Positions 50,343 through 63,963 of a stretch of DNA of 64,000 nt are shown in pieces. A model generated the notes under the pieces. The model was not told the DNA's origin and made no database searches. It worked only from the letters and a program-made list of their open reading frames with translations. This stretch comes from Piper betle (Eukaryota > Streptophyta > Magnoliopsida > Piperales > Piperaceae). The stretch covers positions 62,001 through 126,000 of the forward strand of contig JAURVB010014610.1 of assembly GCA_033002965.1 (NCBI GenBank), in the 5' to 3' direction. The position numbers and the translations under genes were made by a program. Position 1 is the first letter of the stretch. Each line of letters begins with the position of its first letter.

Positions 50343-51854
50343 AGTATGAATATAATTTTTTATCATAAAAAGTTACTAAAATATTAATATAAATTAAAAG
50401 AATCAAATAAAATGATATACAAGTGTACAACTCAAAAAGATTGAAATTAAAAAGAAAGGAGAAAATTAAGAAAATTGATATTTGATAGATCTAATCTTTT
50501 CCCTCTCGGTAAATCCATCTATCATTCGGAGAAAAATGATTGGATATTGTATTCCTCGCCTCAAAATCCCATACACATTATTAGATTAATTTATTATAGC
50601 ACATGCTACAAGAAAAAACCCTATAGCAAACTTTCTCATTAGTTTAAATCACTACAATTATCAGAGTTTAATGAAATCCAATTCTTGAGGCTAATAATGT
50701 TTTTAAGGGAGGTTTTTTATAATTCCTAGTGATTTTTTGTAGTTATAAAAATTTCACTTGATTTGATTATTTTTTATAGAAATAGCTACTTTAAATTTAA
50801 AAAATTTATAAAAAACAGTTATAAGAAATATAATTACCATGAATTCTAAGTAATATGTATATTTACACTATTTGGATTTTAGTTGAGGGTAATTGTGAAA
50901 GTGTGTAACCTTATTTTAAAAGAGAAAAATGATAATAGAGGAATGGTTTAAGTAAGATTGGTTCATTCATGGTCAGGGGTTCACCATAGTAACAAGAAGT
51001 TACAAATGTTATACAAAATGACAATTGTTCATCTAGATGTTCGATTTAATATTATTTAGTTAACAAGGTGCTTTCTTTCTTTTGTGTATAACAATGAATG
51101 TTTTGGTATTTAGCCAAAAGATGATGTTTGGTATTTAGCCAAAAGATGTGATTTTTACTTTCTAGTGATGTATTAATTGGTAAAATTAATTTATTGTCAT
51201 GAGAAGATTAATGTTTGCCGGGAGTGGGCTTGGCTACAACGAAGCTTATATGAAGCTGAGCTCCAGGTCTTTTGTACGCTTCCAACAATGGCATGAATGG
51301 CACAGGGAACTGCTTGTTGTCATGCATTTCACTGTCTTATGCCGGGAAAAAAAAGTGTCTTGTGCGTTTGGGTGTCTTGGCTCAGCCGTGGCCGGAACCT
51401 GGTCATCGTCAACATAAGGGTTTTATTTTTTTTATCAAATTTGAGCCATCTTTGTAATCGGATGACCCAGATTATAATTAGGGGGAGGAAACTATTTATG
51501 CCTCGGGCTCAAAAAATCTTTCTATATATATATATATATATATACACACACATTTACAAAAGTTAGCCATCGAAATTAACCGCTAAAAGGTTTAAATAGG
51601 GGCAAGGATACGGAGAAAGATGTGCATCCACCAGAATATTCTATACAATTTGCCTATTTATTCCATGCATTTTGAATATTTAAAATGAGGGGTCCAAGTA
51701 TAGTTTTCTAACTCTTAACTCTCTTAGGTCGAGGTTTGAGATCATTAATGCACTAATATAAATAGTTATATATAGCATGTGCCTCATTGTGCATGCACAT
51801 GTATATATATGTGCATCGGCATGCGTCGCAGCATTTTGGTTGCGCATACTGTGC
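49403..51854. other. Intergenic with two TA microsatellites
   Basis: AT-rich. TA arrays at about 50301-50341 and 51523-51544, the latter followed by CA units. Short ORFs at 51199-51566 overlap in three frames and are not supported. Confidence 0.45.
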
Positions 51855-51859
51855 ATTAA

Positions 51860-52305
51860 TCGGCCGTTGGATTTAGCGGCTCAGACACACCCTCCCACCT
51901 ACCGCGTCTGCCTGCCCGCCCGCTCGCGACCGACCCGCGGGCGGCTTGGGGCGGGCGGAGCGGCCGCGAATGGCGAGGTGGTGGCAGGGGGGCCATGACG
52001 GCGTGGGGCAGGCGGGGTCATCGCTGGGGTGGTGGGCAGGGGGACCACAGGTGGCTTGGGGCGGGCAGTCGTCACGGGGCAGCCAACGGGGACCACGGCA
52101 GAGGGCTACGGCTTGGGCTAGTCCGGGGGTCGCGACGGTTTGGGGCGATTGGGGTGCCGCAGCGGCAGTTGGTAGGGTGGGCGGGTGGAGTGGGTGGGCA
52201 GTCAGGCGGGTCGATAGTGAGCAGGCGGGCTGGCAAATGCGGTGGGTGGGAGGGTGTGTATAGGCTACTAGATTGAAATTCAATGGCTCAGATTAAATCG
52301 ATCGT
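51860..52305. mobile_element. GC-rich element with long terminal inverted repeats (MULE-like)
   Basis: The left arm runs ttaatcggccgttggattt ... cacaccctcccacctaccgc ... gcccgcccgctc. The reverse complement of the right arm runs ttaatctgagccattgaattt ... cacaccctcccacccaccgc ... gcccgcctgctc. Arms of about 100 bp pair across a GC-rich centre of about 250 bp. Long inverted repeats and GC-rich cargo fit a Mutator-like or fold-back element. ORFs through the centre on both strands are low-complexity and unsupported. No target duplication was fixed. Confidence 0.65.
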
Positions 52306-52494
52306 AAATTTTATAATCCTTTTCAGGAAATTAAAAATAATGTTACACTTGTGTGGTTAATTTAGTATTTGGGCCACCTACCATCGTCAACGTCTCCTCC
52401 GTCCTCTCCCATCCCGTGACAACGGGACGACGCCTTCTGCACCAAACCATCCTCTCTCCAAATCCCAATCGACCCAACGCCACCACCGCCCGCC

Positions 52495-52528
52495 CTCCCT
52501 CCCTCCCTCCCTCTCCCATTTATAAATA
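52495..52528 (+). promoter_or_regulatory. CCCT repeat and TATA box of the bHLH gene
   Basis: A CCCT array near 52495-52514 is followed by TATAAATA at 52521-52528, about 90 bp before the ATG at 52618. This spacing fits a TATA box with a short leader. Confidence 0.55.
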
Positions 52529-52617
52529 CAAGCATTTACTCCTCCCACGATTCCATGGTCGTCTCGGGCGCTTCGTAGCCGATTCGCGGATCCGTGTGAG
52601 CGGCGGCGGCGGCGGGG

Positions 52618-55423
52618 ATGGATCCGAGCTCGCTGATCCACGACTCGGCGTTCGCCGGATCGGGCGTGCCGGCGGTGCAGCCGGGGTTCAATTTGGCGGA
52701 GGTGTGGCAGTTGCCGGGCGGTGGCGGTGGCGTTGGCGGCGGCGGCGGCGGCGGGCCGGCCTTGGTTCTCGGGGCGAGATTCGGGCGTGATCCGGGGTTG
52801 TTTCCGGAAAATCCGGCGGCGGCGGGGGGCGGGAACGGGAGCCGGGACTTGTCGGTGGAGGACTCGAGTGTCACCGAGCATAGCTGGAGGAGCGGCGGTG
52901 GCGGTGAGCGGCGGCGGAGGGAGTCCTCGGCGCCGGCGGCGGAGGCGACTAGTAGCGGCAACGAGGTGGTTTGATTGTTTGTTTTTTGTTGTTGATGTTG
53001 CTGTTTGTTTGAATTTGTTGAAGTATCTGTGGGAGTGGTTCTTGTTTTGATCTGATCAGTTTGTGTTAAATATGTTCATAATCCAGACTCTGTGGTTGTT
53101 TGAAGTTGAAAAAGCATATGAACACTTTGCAATGTGTAGTTGAAATCTTGCAGATCGGTTGGTGTTGTTGGATATTGAGTAGTTGCTACATGTTGCACTT
53201 GTGGCTGGTAAAGTAGACTGCTTTTTCGGTTGATTTGGGGTTTATTTGGAGTTGCAAATTCTATGAGAACACTTGAAATATGTAAACGGAATCGGGTATA
53301 TCAGTTGATGTTATTGGATGTTGAGTAGTTGTTATTTATTGCATAGTTTAGTGCAGATTGTAAAATAAATTGGTTTTTCGTTGTTTTGTGCTCGAATTAG
53401 AATGATGGTAGTGGGAAACGACTAAAGCTGGGCAGATCTGGTGACGAGAATGAGGAATTTAAAGCTCGGGTGGACGAAAGTGCGGGAAATGGTGCAAAGC
53501 CGGTGGAGCAGAATGTGCCTCCTCCGGCGGAGTTCCCAAAGCAAGATTACATCCATGTGAGAGCTAGGAGAGGTCAAGCTACTGATAGCCACAGCTTAGC
53601 TGAGAGGGTAATTCTTTCACTATATGTATATTAGTAGATGCTGCTTATTGGCTCCTCTTATACACTCAGCTAAACATTTGCAGAGTAAAGTCATTGAAGA
53701 CAATGGAAAATGAGGTCTTTGTTTGGTAATTTGATCAATTGATTGATGATTGTTAAATTTTCTTGTGACAGGCCAGGAGAGAGAGGATCAGTGAGCGGAT
53801 GAAAGTACTTCAAGATCTAGTACCAGGATGCAATAAGGTTAGTGCCGCTAGAATGTGCTGGTTTTGTTTAAGCTGAATTTTGGTATTTAATTATCTAGTC
53901 TGCGGGAACTCAGAAACCACTAAACAATAGTGCATAAAAATGAAGTTAGTCGAAGTAGTAGTGCATATTTGAGTTGAAAGGGATGTTACTGTGGCTGTCA
54001 AAAAGTATAATGTCACACACGATTATTATGATCTAATCAGAAGAAGGATGAGCTTATTTTTTATAGTGACTGATAGCTGAAATTAAATTTTTTTTATCTA
54101 AGTATGAAATTAACATTTTTTGGAGATTTTGATTTGTTACGTCTTTTTGGACTTATTATTGGTTGTGTTTTCTCTGGTTTATTAGGTAATTGGAAAAGCT
54201 TTAGTTCTTGATGAGATAATTAATTATATTCAGTCACTACAGCGACAAGTTGAGGTGTGTTTCTCATGTTGTTCATAGGTTTCCTTCTTTTTGACGAATC
54301 TTGACTTTTGGCATCTCAACTCTTTGGTTGCCTGCTTATTGCAGTTTTTATCCATGAAGCTTGAAGCAGTGAACTCTAGGATAAGCCCTGGCATTGAGGC
54401 TTTTCCTACAAAAGATGTAAGTCTGACTGTTAGGCTTACCTAGTCACTCATTCAGTAAGCTGGGCTTCTTAGCCATGCCTAATGCTTTGTGACATTTAAG
54501 CATGTTTCTGTGGGAGTTAAGAAACTGGCAGCCATTATGTGACCAGTCCTGATATTTAAATATGGTTATTTTTATTTGCATAGCAGGCGAACATATTGGT
54601 TTGCAATTTCTTTTAAGGGGAACATGATCTACATATATATATATATATATATATTGAAGAAAAAAGTGTGCAGAAGTAAACTCTTATTTATTTACCTTTT
54701 TTAGACTTTCAGCAGGTCTTTATGTTGAGATCAACATCTGTTATTTGCTGATAGTAGCTTAGTTGCAATGTGCAGATGCTGAACAGTTGAATTAAATAAT
54801 CTTCATTGGCTCATTTAAGCATACATATCCTGATCTGTGTAGTTTCATAACTTAGGATACGACTAATATCCTCCAGCTACAACACCATATACAAAGGCTG
54901 TGTGTTGGGGCAATTAGAAAATAATTTTTTTAGATCAAAGGAAGATGTCTGATTGCTTCTTTGTTTTGCGCATGTTAGCTTAAAATTATACAAGTTAAAT
55001 ATAAAATTTTTGTGGATGCTTTATGATAAGCTTCTACTTGATAGGTTTCTCAGCTTGGAAAACTTCCTCAACACACACGCTAAATGTTGTTTTGTAACGT
55101 GAATTGGAAAGTGAGGTGTCTGATGGTTGGTTTTGTTATCAATTCTTTGGATGATTGTTGTGTTGTATAAGAAATGAAATTTTTGGCTTTGCTTTTTTCT
55201 GGACAGTGAAGAACCTTCCTTCTCTACTGAAATTGCCTTCTTTTTGCATCAAACGAAAGCCTGTAGTGTTTGTTTCTAATTAGTTGGATTGCATTTTGGC
55301 ATGCAGGCATTTGATACATCAGGAATGGCATTTGGGTCACAAGCGCATAGGGAATACGGGCAAGGGTCACAGCCAGAGTGGCTTCACATGCAGGTGGGTG
55401 GGGGTTTTGAAAGAACAACGTAG
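52618..55423 (+). CDS. bHLH transcription factor, bHLH79-like
   Basis: Six exons: 52618-52965, 53401-53607, 53772-53837, 54186-54254, 54345-54416 and 55307-55423, all GT-AG and phase 0, 292 aa. The first exon is GC- and Gly-rich ([12 protein letters not shown]). The conserved part reads [60 protein letters not shown] and [15 protein letters not shown], followed by [25 protein letters not shown] at the C-terminus. The basic region has the H-E-R triad of E-box (CACGTG) binders, and helix-loop-helix residues are complete. The tail is characteristic of the plant group XII bHLH79/BPE/CIB clade, which regulates growth in the nucleus, partly through brassinosteroid and light pathways. It looks fully intact. 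The exact paralogue needs a tree. Confidence 0.93.
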
Positions 55424-58400
55424 TTTTCAAACTCTCTTCTCATTGACGAGAATCCCTTTCTGTTAAAGAATAATTGCATCAAACCCTGATTTAACTATGA
55501 ATAGAGATAGGGGCGGAGTTCAGTTCTTTGCTTCAAATTTAGCCCAAAGAAAGATCTGCTCTTAAGTCTGAATAGGACATCTTATCTCTGTTATTATTAA
55601 TACATCAGCAGATACCTACAGAGAGAAAGAGCATATTGGATATGGAAATGTCTAATATCTATTTGTTTGTTAGGTATGTTTTATCTCAGGTTTAATTTAA
55701 TGGAAGACTACAATTTGGGGTGATGCTCTGTAAGAAAAACAAAACTGTGTATTCCATTTAACATGTATGACTACATTTAGAACTCTTAAGAGAGTTGTTT
55801 CTGGTCTCTGTTTTCACCTTCCTATCTCTTTTCATTTCTGAGATGGTTTGGGGCTTCTAACATCTACAACATTTGCTTTTGTAACAATGAAACTCGGTGT
55901 GGGTTAAAAATAAATGTGTGTAAGAAAAGGGGGAGACAGGGCCAGCAGAAGCAAAAACGATGCCGGCAACAGGACAGACCAAGCCAGCCTTGATAAAGCA
56001 GGTGAATTGTCCTATCCACTCCACCAATATCAGGCCTGATAGACATTGGAATACATCTCTTCACAAGTGCATTTGGGTCCTACTGATGGTCGGAATTTTT
56101 ATGGAAAAGATGACGCTCTTAACTCGCGGAAACTCAAGGTTGTGACTAAATTGAAGAGGGATTGAACTCATTTTATGGGTCACCAAATTCCAAGGAGAAA
56201 TGTGATGGTAAGAAGCATAAGAACAGACCCATAATTGAACCCTGGGTGGTTTCATCATTTAGATGGTCATCAACTCACAAACATGGAAGAAACCAAAAAA
56301 CAAGTAACATTTTCGCGTACCGGTTTTACCACAAGTTGTACGCCACCTTATATTGGAAAGCCAAGGCTGCCACATAGAACGGAGATGAAATACTCTTTGA
56401 TGATTGCTTGTGGAATGAACCCCAGCGAGGGATTTGCAAGGTGGATAATGATGAACTTGTTTAAAATATTGCATAGAAAGATAATGAAACATTTTTAACC
56501 AACTTAAATGTAGAAACTAAATTATTCTAGCTTACTAGAATCATATTTGGATTCAGACATTTTCATTCAAAATGCGACCCTAAATAAATTGAAGAGCACT
56601 AGTAAATTCGTAATCTATGGACTTTTTGTTTTAACAAAAATGTATAAAAAATATCGAGATTTATTCACTGTGTTTACTGTTTAGAGAGATAATCAGCTGC
56701 AACTTATGAGGTCTCACAGCTCCACTTCTAAGAAAATCACCACAAAGGGATGATGAGTACATTAAACAACGCGAACAAGGTGCCATATGATCATCTGCAA
56801 TAAGCATGAGGTTATGTAATCTAAAGTCATCTCCTCTTCAAGCAACTCTCCATTTCTCGTTTTTATCAAGTGGGTTTCCAGCCAATTATTATTGCATTAT
56901 TCCCATCGTAAACAACTTGTGAAACATTTCGTTTTCGCTGATTGTTCATTAGCTACGGCTTGCATTGTTTTAAACTCTCTTGAATTTACTAATAGCAAAG
57001 ATTTTGGAGCTGTGAAATGCAGTTCTGCGTATTAAGATATCGAATTTGAAGCCCTAATCAATGCATTAATCGGTGCAATTTCTGTTTATAGACTACTTAG
57101 TTTTAGTAGATGGTCTAATTGAAGGATAATGAAGTAGGCTAGCAATTGTATGCTCTAAGTTTGAAGCACAGGAGTTTCGACTATAACTTGAATCTCGGAG
57201 TCTCGTTCGAAATTCTAATTCGCCAAATCTAACCATTGATTGAAAAAAAATGTACCCATTGATTTCATTAAGGGTTTCAGAACCTTATAGTTATATTACC
57301 ATAAATTTCTGTTGTTAGGTTCAATGGGTTACAAAAAAGGACTTACAAAAGTGTCACGGGTATTTTTTAATCCAAAAGTTAGTACAGGTAATAAGGTTTT
57401 CTCATGAGCTTATATATTAGTCACTAATACCCTCTGTAATTGATATGAGATTAACCTAATAATATAACTATTATTTAAAGTTATAAAATGATGTATTATT
57501 GAGCTAAGAAGAAGAGTAAATGTTGTACTGGAGCAGACCTAATCAAATTGAATTACACCTCCCACCGTCCTAAGCAAACTCATCTTAACATATACACGTT
57601 CCACCAGACCCTACCGCACACACATATAGAAATGAAAACGTATAACTTTACTCTACCTGGTTGGTATATATACATAAACAATAATCACTATGAACAATTT
57701 AATGAAATAACAATGTCCGAAGAGGTAATATTTTGTAGGGTAATTTATAATTTTTGGCATTTTTTATTTTTTGTTTACTGTTTTATGATAATACTTTCGT
57801 GCTCAATGGTAAGATAAATATTATATCACAACAAAAGAAAATTCAGTGGTAGACGACGTGGTGCCCATGACAAGAGTTCAGTGATTTGATATATTTTATT
57901 TATGAGGAAATTTTGCAAGGAAGATAAAGTTTATTTTAAAAAATGATTTTGTTAAGAGAATAAGTGTAAAAAGGGTTTATTTTTTATGTAGCTTACGGTG
58001 CCAATAAATCAACAAAATGGCTTTTTTGCATTAAAATAAAACAATAATTATATTTTTTTAAACAATTAGTGTATCTGATTAGAATATTTTTTGTCGATAG
58101 GTAATGAATTTGGTTCAATTAGGTTTAAATTATAAGTAAAATATTTTGTTAGATATCAAAAGTAAGCATTAAAATATTTTTTGTCAACAAAATATTAAAT
58201 TCTCAAATATTTTGAATTTAAAAAATAAATTTAAATTAAAACCTTTTAACAAAAAACAAAACAAAACTCGAAGGTTGACTACAGCATTGAAAACTCTATA
58301 TTTTCAGGGAAAAGATGGTCACAGTCCAGGGATGCGCCTAACCGCCACCACGGCAGGCGGCCATGGAGGATGGCGGATGGCTCATGGACACCCCTCTCCC

Positions 58401-58711
58401 CCTCCTTCTTCTTCTTCTCCTATCGACATGCGCGCCACCAATGACAACCCCTTGACTCCTACAACCGGTGGAGGAAGAAGACTTCAAGACGATCAATAAG
58501 ACTTGGGCGTTGACTTTTCAATCCTAGCCGACAAAGAGGTCAGAAGTTCTTCTCCTTCAACTCCTCCTTGTTCGTCTTCGACTTCGCTTCCTGGGCTTTG
58601 GGTCTCCGATGGTGTTGCGGGTTTGAATAAGGAGAGGTGGGTGTTTGGCGGCGGGGATTTGAGTGTGTGCGGTTGTAAAGGTGCGATCTTTTGGTCTTGT
58701 TTGGCTTTGAG
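55424..58711. other. Intergenic region and leader of the CW14-like gene
   Basis: After the bHLH 3' UTR, no exons are recognised; ORFs around 55860-56500 overlap on both strands and look random. From 58310 the sequence is richer in GC and CT and probably includes promoter and 5' UTR of the next gene; a 95-codon ORF at 58212-58499 there is not supported. Confidence 0.4.
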
Positions 58712-61700
58712 ATGGGGGGTGTGTGTCGAGGCTGGACGCGTGCGTTGGGCGGCGGCCGGCGCCGGGGAAGAAACGGCGGCGGCTGATCAGTCGGCGCCGG
58801 CGGCGGGTGGTTTCGGGGAAGGATGCGAAGTCGGGCGGGGGAACGCCGGCGGCCGCCGATCGGGCCTTCAACAATCCGGCCTTTCGACGACGTGAGTTGC
58901 TGAATTATTTGGTTTTTTCAATGGTTTTGGATTTAGAAGTGTGAGACGTGTGGTTTAGTTCATGGTTTTATGTTCCTGCAAGAGGCAGTTTTTGTTAGAA
59001 AAAAATCCTCATTTTATTTGTAGGATTGGCTTAAATGAGTGATTTATGGGGTACAATGGTGTTTATTGTGGACGTTTGATTCACTTTTCTGATGATCTCC
59101 TAATATTTACCTTATTTTGTCTGGAATTCTGCTGGCCAAGATTGGGAGGGGTTTATAAGAATTGAGTAGTACAAGAATGGGGATTGAGTTCATTGTTTAG
59201 GTGTCTGCAAGTGGCAATTTCTTTTTTATTATCAAATCACCATTTCTTTCTTTCTGCAGAATTGGCAGAAATGAGTGATTTGTAGGGTAATATATGGATA
59301 TCATTGTAACCTTTTGGTTCTACATATGATAGTGATCTTTTGATATTCAACTTTTTTGACTGGAATTCCACTAATAAAGAGAGGAATTTGTAAGAATTAG
59401 AAGTGTCAGAATGTGATTTAGTTCATTGTTTATGTGTCCGCAAGAGGCAATTTTTTTATCAAAACTTCATTCTTTCTGTAGTATTGGCTTAAATGAATGA
59501 TTTCGTGGGGTAGAGCTCATGTCATTGTGATTTGTGAACTTTTTATTATTTTTTGACCTGATATTTATCTTTTTTTTTGCGTGAATTTTATATACAAAGA
59601 TCAGGGGGAATTTATAAGAGTTTTAGAAGTGTAAGAATGTTGTTTGGTTCATTGTTTGCGTGTCTGCAAGAGGCAATTTTCATTAAATCCTCTTTTTTTT
59701 GCAGACTTGCCCTAAATGAGTGATTTGTGATTTAAGTGTGTTGGGGACATGGAACCTAAATAAGGATCCATGTAATTGTGAATGGCAAAATTGTGGATAG
59801 CGGGATGCCCTTCCTGACGCCAACCTTCCTCCTTTTCCAGACTTGGGACCCGCAATGCTCAAGCATTGGGGAGTTTGAATATTAGAAGTAGAAGAAGAAT
59901 ACTCTCTTCCAATTTTCACCTTTTTGGCTTGGGAACAAAGATTGTGAGGAATTTATAGGAATGTTTGTATTTGAGGAATGGGATTTGGATCACACTTTAT
60001 GTGCCTATAAGAGGCAATTTTTTATCATCAAATCCTTGTCTTCCTCGGACTTGGCTTAAATGAGTGAATTAATCTAGTGGGAACCGATCCCGTCATAAGC
60101 ATTTGATATTCACTTCTAATGTTGATTGTCTAGTGTTAAAGACTTGTCTCTCCCTTTGGTGATCAAAGGTTATTTGCTTGTGGACGTGTGGAGTAGTTTA
60201 CTCCCATAACAGCTTCAAACCTTGCATGATAGCTGATCGGAAAATTGCTTAAAATGTTAAGCAGATACTGAACAACCTTGAAAAGCATTTTGCAGAAAGT
60301 TGAAATTCACCATTCTTACATGTCATGAGAAGAATGCAATCTATTTTATTTTCATGCACATTGAATTTTTCATTTCTATTATATGTCCATGCAACCAAGT
60401 TTGATTATGAACTATATTATTATGTTTTTAACAGCTTCAACAACAAGTGCTGACGATACATGGTTTGATTCAGTTGCAACTTTTGAGTCTGATTGTGAGG
60501 ATGATTACTTAAGCGTTCCTGAAGGTAAGTCATTTGTAGGTTACTAGCTTGGGATCCTTCATTTAAAGTATTTGTTATATTGAATGTTTTGATTGCTGCC
60601 TTTGTTTGGTATGCCCAAGACTGTTTCGATTGATCATTATTTACAATAAATGTTAAATGCACAGAATCATTATTCACGAATGGTGTGGAAGGGGCATCTC
60701 GTTCTAGTGTGCCATCATTCAGAGGTTCTGTTGCAGAGGAGCTTCATGGTAGATGTGAACCCTCTGCTGGGTTAGGAATTAAAGGGAATCTTCTGGCTTC
60801 TGTAGATGACAATCATAGCAGTGTGTCTGTGGATGATGTTACAAAGAAGGGTGGAGTGAATGCAATTGATCCTTGTGGTATCTTGTCAAATAATTGTCTC
60901 CCTTGGTTGGTTCCAACTGTTCCCCATGCAGATAAGAGAAGAGCTTTAAGCCCTGGCCCTCCAAGCATGAGAAAGAAAGCTGTCTTACGCCTTTCATTTA
61001 AATGGAAGAATATGGATGAACAGTCAACTCCTAGATTATGTGAGTGTGATACTTTTGCCCCTTCTAACTTTATCATGTAAAATACTTTTTGCAAGAACAT
61101 ATATGGTAGATATGGTATTTTTTGATGATAGGTTTTCTAATTGCTTCATTATTAAGTGTCGTATTAGTTCATTAATTTTTTTTTTGGATTTTGCTCTTTT
61201 TCCTTTATTGTGGTTGGTTCCTTGACAAATGCGTTAGAGCCCCACATGGGACAGAGTTAGTTGTCAGGAGCTTTTTATGTGTATATCATTGTTCTTCAAA
61301 TATGTTCAGTGATTTAGGTTATAGGATCATATAATCTGTCTTGCTCTTAGCTTTAATGTTGTGTGGTCAAATTTGGCTGAATACTTTTATTCCTGTCACA
61401 GTTTCTTCAAATGACTATTTGGAAAGACCTATAGCCGGCTCTCAAGTTCCTTTCTGCCCATTAGAGAAAAAAGTGTTTGATAGCTGGTCAATGATTGACC
61501 CAAGTACATTTAAGGTTCGTGGGGAGAACTACTTAAGGTAGGGAATGCTATCTTAACGAGTCACCTTTGGCATCATTTTTTTTCTATCTTCTGATTTTAT
61601 TCGGAACTGGTTGACAGAGACAGAAAGAAAGATTTTGCACCAAATTATGCTGCATACTATCCATTTGGAGTTGACGTGTTTGTCTGTCCCCGAAAAATTG

Positions 61701-63963
61701 ATCATATTGCAAGATTTGTTGAACTTCCAGCAGTAAGATCTACTGGAAAGTTCCCATCCATTCTTGTTGTAAATGTCCAGGTAGCATATCCTGCTTATCA
61801 AAATAAATTATTTACGTAGTGCTTTATTTGTGTATTTCTCTTGCAATGACATCTACATTTCCGTAGTGGTTTTCCTTGTGTGGGTTATTTAAACAAGTAC
61901 AGAAGCTTTTTGCCAGTCATAAAACTGCAGTGTTAGTAAATTTTGATATAAAAACGGAGCACTACTGGTTTCGTAAGGAAAACTCCCTGAAACTTATTTT
62001 ATGAACTTCTAACCTTTGACTAATAATAGCTTTATTAGGTAACGTCCTTGTGGACTACCAAATCTTGGACTGTGTACTTAGCTTTACAAGATAATTTTGC
62101 TGGTTGGCAAAGCAGCCAACCTCAGATGGTGAATCCTGTTTGAGCATAATTATCAGGCAGCTTGCGTTCATTTATAACACCTTATTGAGGCTTGTTCTTT
62201 GATTCTGTAGGTTCCCCTTTATCCTGCAACCATTTTTCAGAATGAAAATGATGGAGAAGGGCTGAGTTTTGCTTTGTATTTTAGGCTTTCAGAAAGCTTC
62301 TCGAAAGAACTGCCAGTTCATTTTCAGGAGAATTTCAGAGTATGTAATTTCGATGCTTATATATTCATAATGTTGTTTGTGGTTATCAGTCTGTTTTTAA
62401 TATTCCTCGGCCTTACAAACTGGTATTTATGTACCTGAAAACAATTAATGATCTCTTCATATAAACTTGTGACTTGGCCTGTTCGTTTTCCCTGATTATG
62501 CAGAAATCCCTTCAGGACGATGTCTGCAAAATATTGTGCCATGATGGAATAATTTGTGCAATTACTCTAACACGTTAGATGTCTGCATTTTGTGTTCCAA
62601 CGACATGCAGAAATGTATCTTGTTTATTTCTTGCAGTGTTAATGAATTTAAAGAAAGTTGTGCTTTGCATGGCTTTCAATAATGTCTAGAAACATATTTG
62701 TGAACTGCAATTATTGTGGCAGAGTTCTTTAATGTCTGTATTTGTGTTTCAGTCAGTTGTTATTTTTCATATTTGTGATGTTCATTGTATTCAGAGAGTA
62801 TGCACTTCACAAAATTTTAAGCAGTACCTAGGAGCATATTTGCTGCCTTGCCCCAGCTAACCTCTGGGGGTAAGGCATTGTTGATGAGATGATCTAGAAG
62901 CATACTTAGATGGACCTTTGGTATTAAGAAAAATGGGTTTAATAGAATCATGTTTTCATGGTTTCAAATCAGAATTTAAGATATATTACTGCTTCCGAAT
63001 ATGATAGAACTCTTGATAACTCTCCTTTTTAATCATATTGGGAAAATTCATTTCTCACCGTTATTGCTAATTCAGAGGGCTGTAGTGTTAGCATGACAGT
63101 TGCGAATGAACTACTGAAAAGTGTTTATTTCTCATTTGGTGAAGCAGAGGTTGATTGATGATGAAGTAGAAAAAGTGAAAGGATTTCCTCTAGATACAAT
63201 TGCTCCCTTTCGAGAAAGACTGAAGATACTTGGTCGTGTTGCTAATGTGGAGGAACTTCATTTGAGTGCGGCTGAGAGGAAGCTAATGCATGCATATAAT
63301 GAAAAGCCTGTTCTTTCTCGTCCTCAACATGAATTTTACCATGTAAGTTTACAAACTTTTTAATGTGATTGAATGTGAGTCAATTTATTTTCTTTGGCAT
63401 GGATCTTTGTGTGAGATTTGGGTTTCACTCTTCATTTTACGTGCTTGTATAACACTCCAGATGACAGCCGTTAGTTCTTTGTTTGTTGACCTGTTTGCTT
63501 TCGTAAAATGTGCTGACTTTACATATGCAATTCTTGTTTATTCATTCACTTGTGGTGGCGTCTTGTGTTGTTTGTTAGTGGATATGGATATATTTTAAAG
63601 TTGTTTAGAAATATTTTTCTTTTACAGGGTGAAAACTATTTTGAGATAGACATAGACATGCACAGATTTAGCTACATATCGAGGAAAGGCTTTGAAGCAT
63701 TTCAAGAGAGACTGAAGCTGTGCATTCTTGACATCGGATTGACAATTCAGGTAGAGTTATTTGTGCAAACATAGGAGTTCAATTTTTGTTTCTTTCTCTG
63801 GATCCAGTTTTTCTATTTGACTGACAATCCTTGTTTGGTGAATCAGGGAAATAAGCCAGAAGAGTTACCAGAGCATGTTCTATGTTGTGTGAGATTAAAT
63901 GCGATTGATTATACAAACTACCAGCGGCTAGGAACAAATTTGCCATACATAGAGGGCCTATGA
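58712..63963 (+). CDS. DUF1336 (EDR2 C-terminal) protein, CW14-like
   Basis: Nine exons: 58712-58891, 60435-60524, 60665-61039, 61402-61537, 61618-61780, 62211-62339, 63148-63342, 63628-63750 and 63847-63963. The stop is at 63961. Exons 2-9 splice in one frame. They give [38 protein letters not shown], the DUF1336 core ([90 protein letters not shown]) and [18 protein letters not shown]. The length would be about 502 aa. In exon 1 the ATG at 58712 is followed by only six G where seven would give [13 protein letters not shown] and the right phase for exon 2. MGGCVS is the N-myristoylation and palmitoylation start of this family, implying membrane attachment. The function of the CW14 group is not established. 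Confidence 0.88.
58900..60060 (+). repeat. Five diverged 230-bp tandem units in intron 1
   Basis: A block containing ctgcaagaggcaattttt recurs at about 58977, 59206, 59438, 59664 and 60004. In four units it is followed by tgcag(a)-ttggc--aaatgagtgattt. Periods are about 229, 233, 226 and 339 bp; the last interval contains an extra block of about 110 bp (59750-59870, with gatgcccttcctgacgcc). The units have diverged noticeably, so the array is old. It fills most of the 1.5-kb first intron of the CW14-like gene. Confidence 0.8.

Noticed and set aside
51873..52283. 136-codon minus-strand ORF across the GC-rich inverted-repeat element
   Set aside because: It runs through both inverted arms, so its ends are forced by the repeat; Pro/His-rich with no domain.
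62504..62579. Possible extra exon of the CW14-like gene after atgcag
   Set aside because: It reaches a stop after 24 codons and would interrupt the conserved [15 protein letters not shown] junction that exons 6 and 7 form directly.
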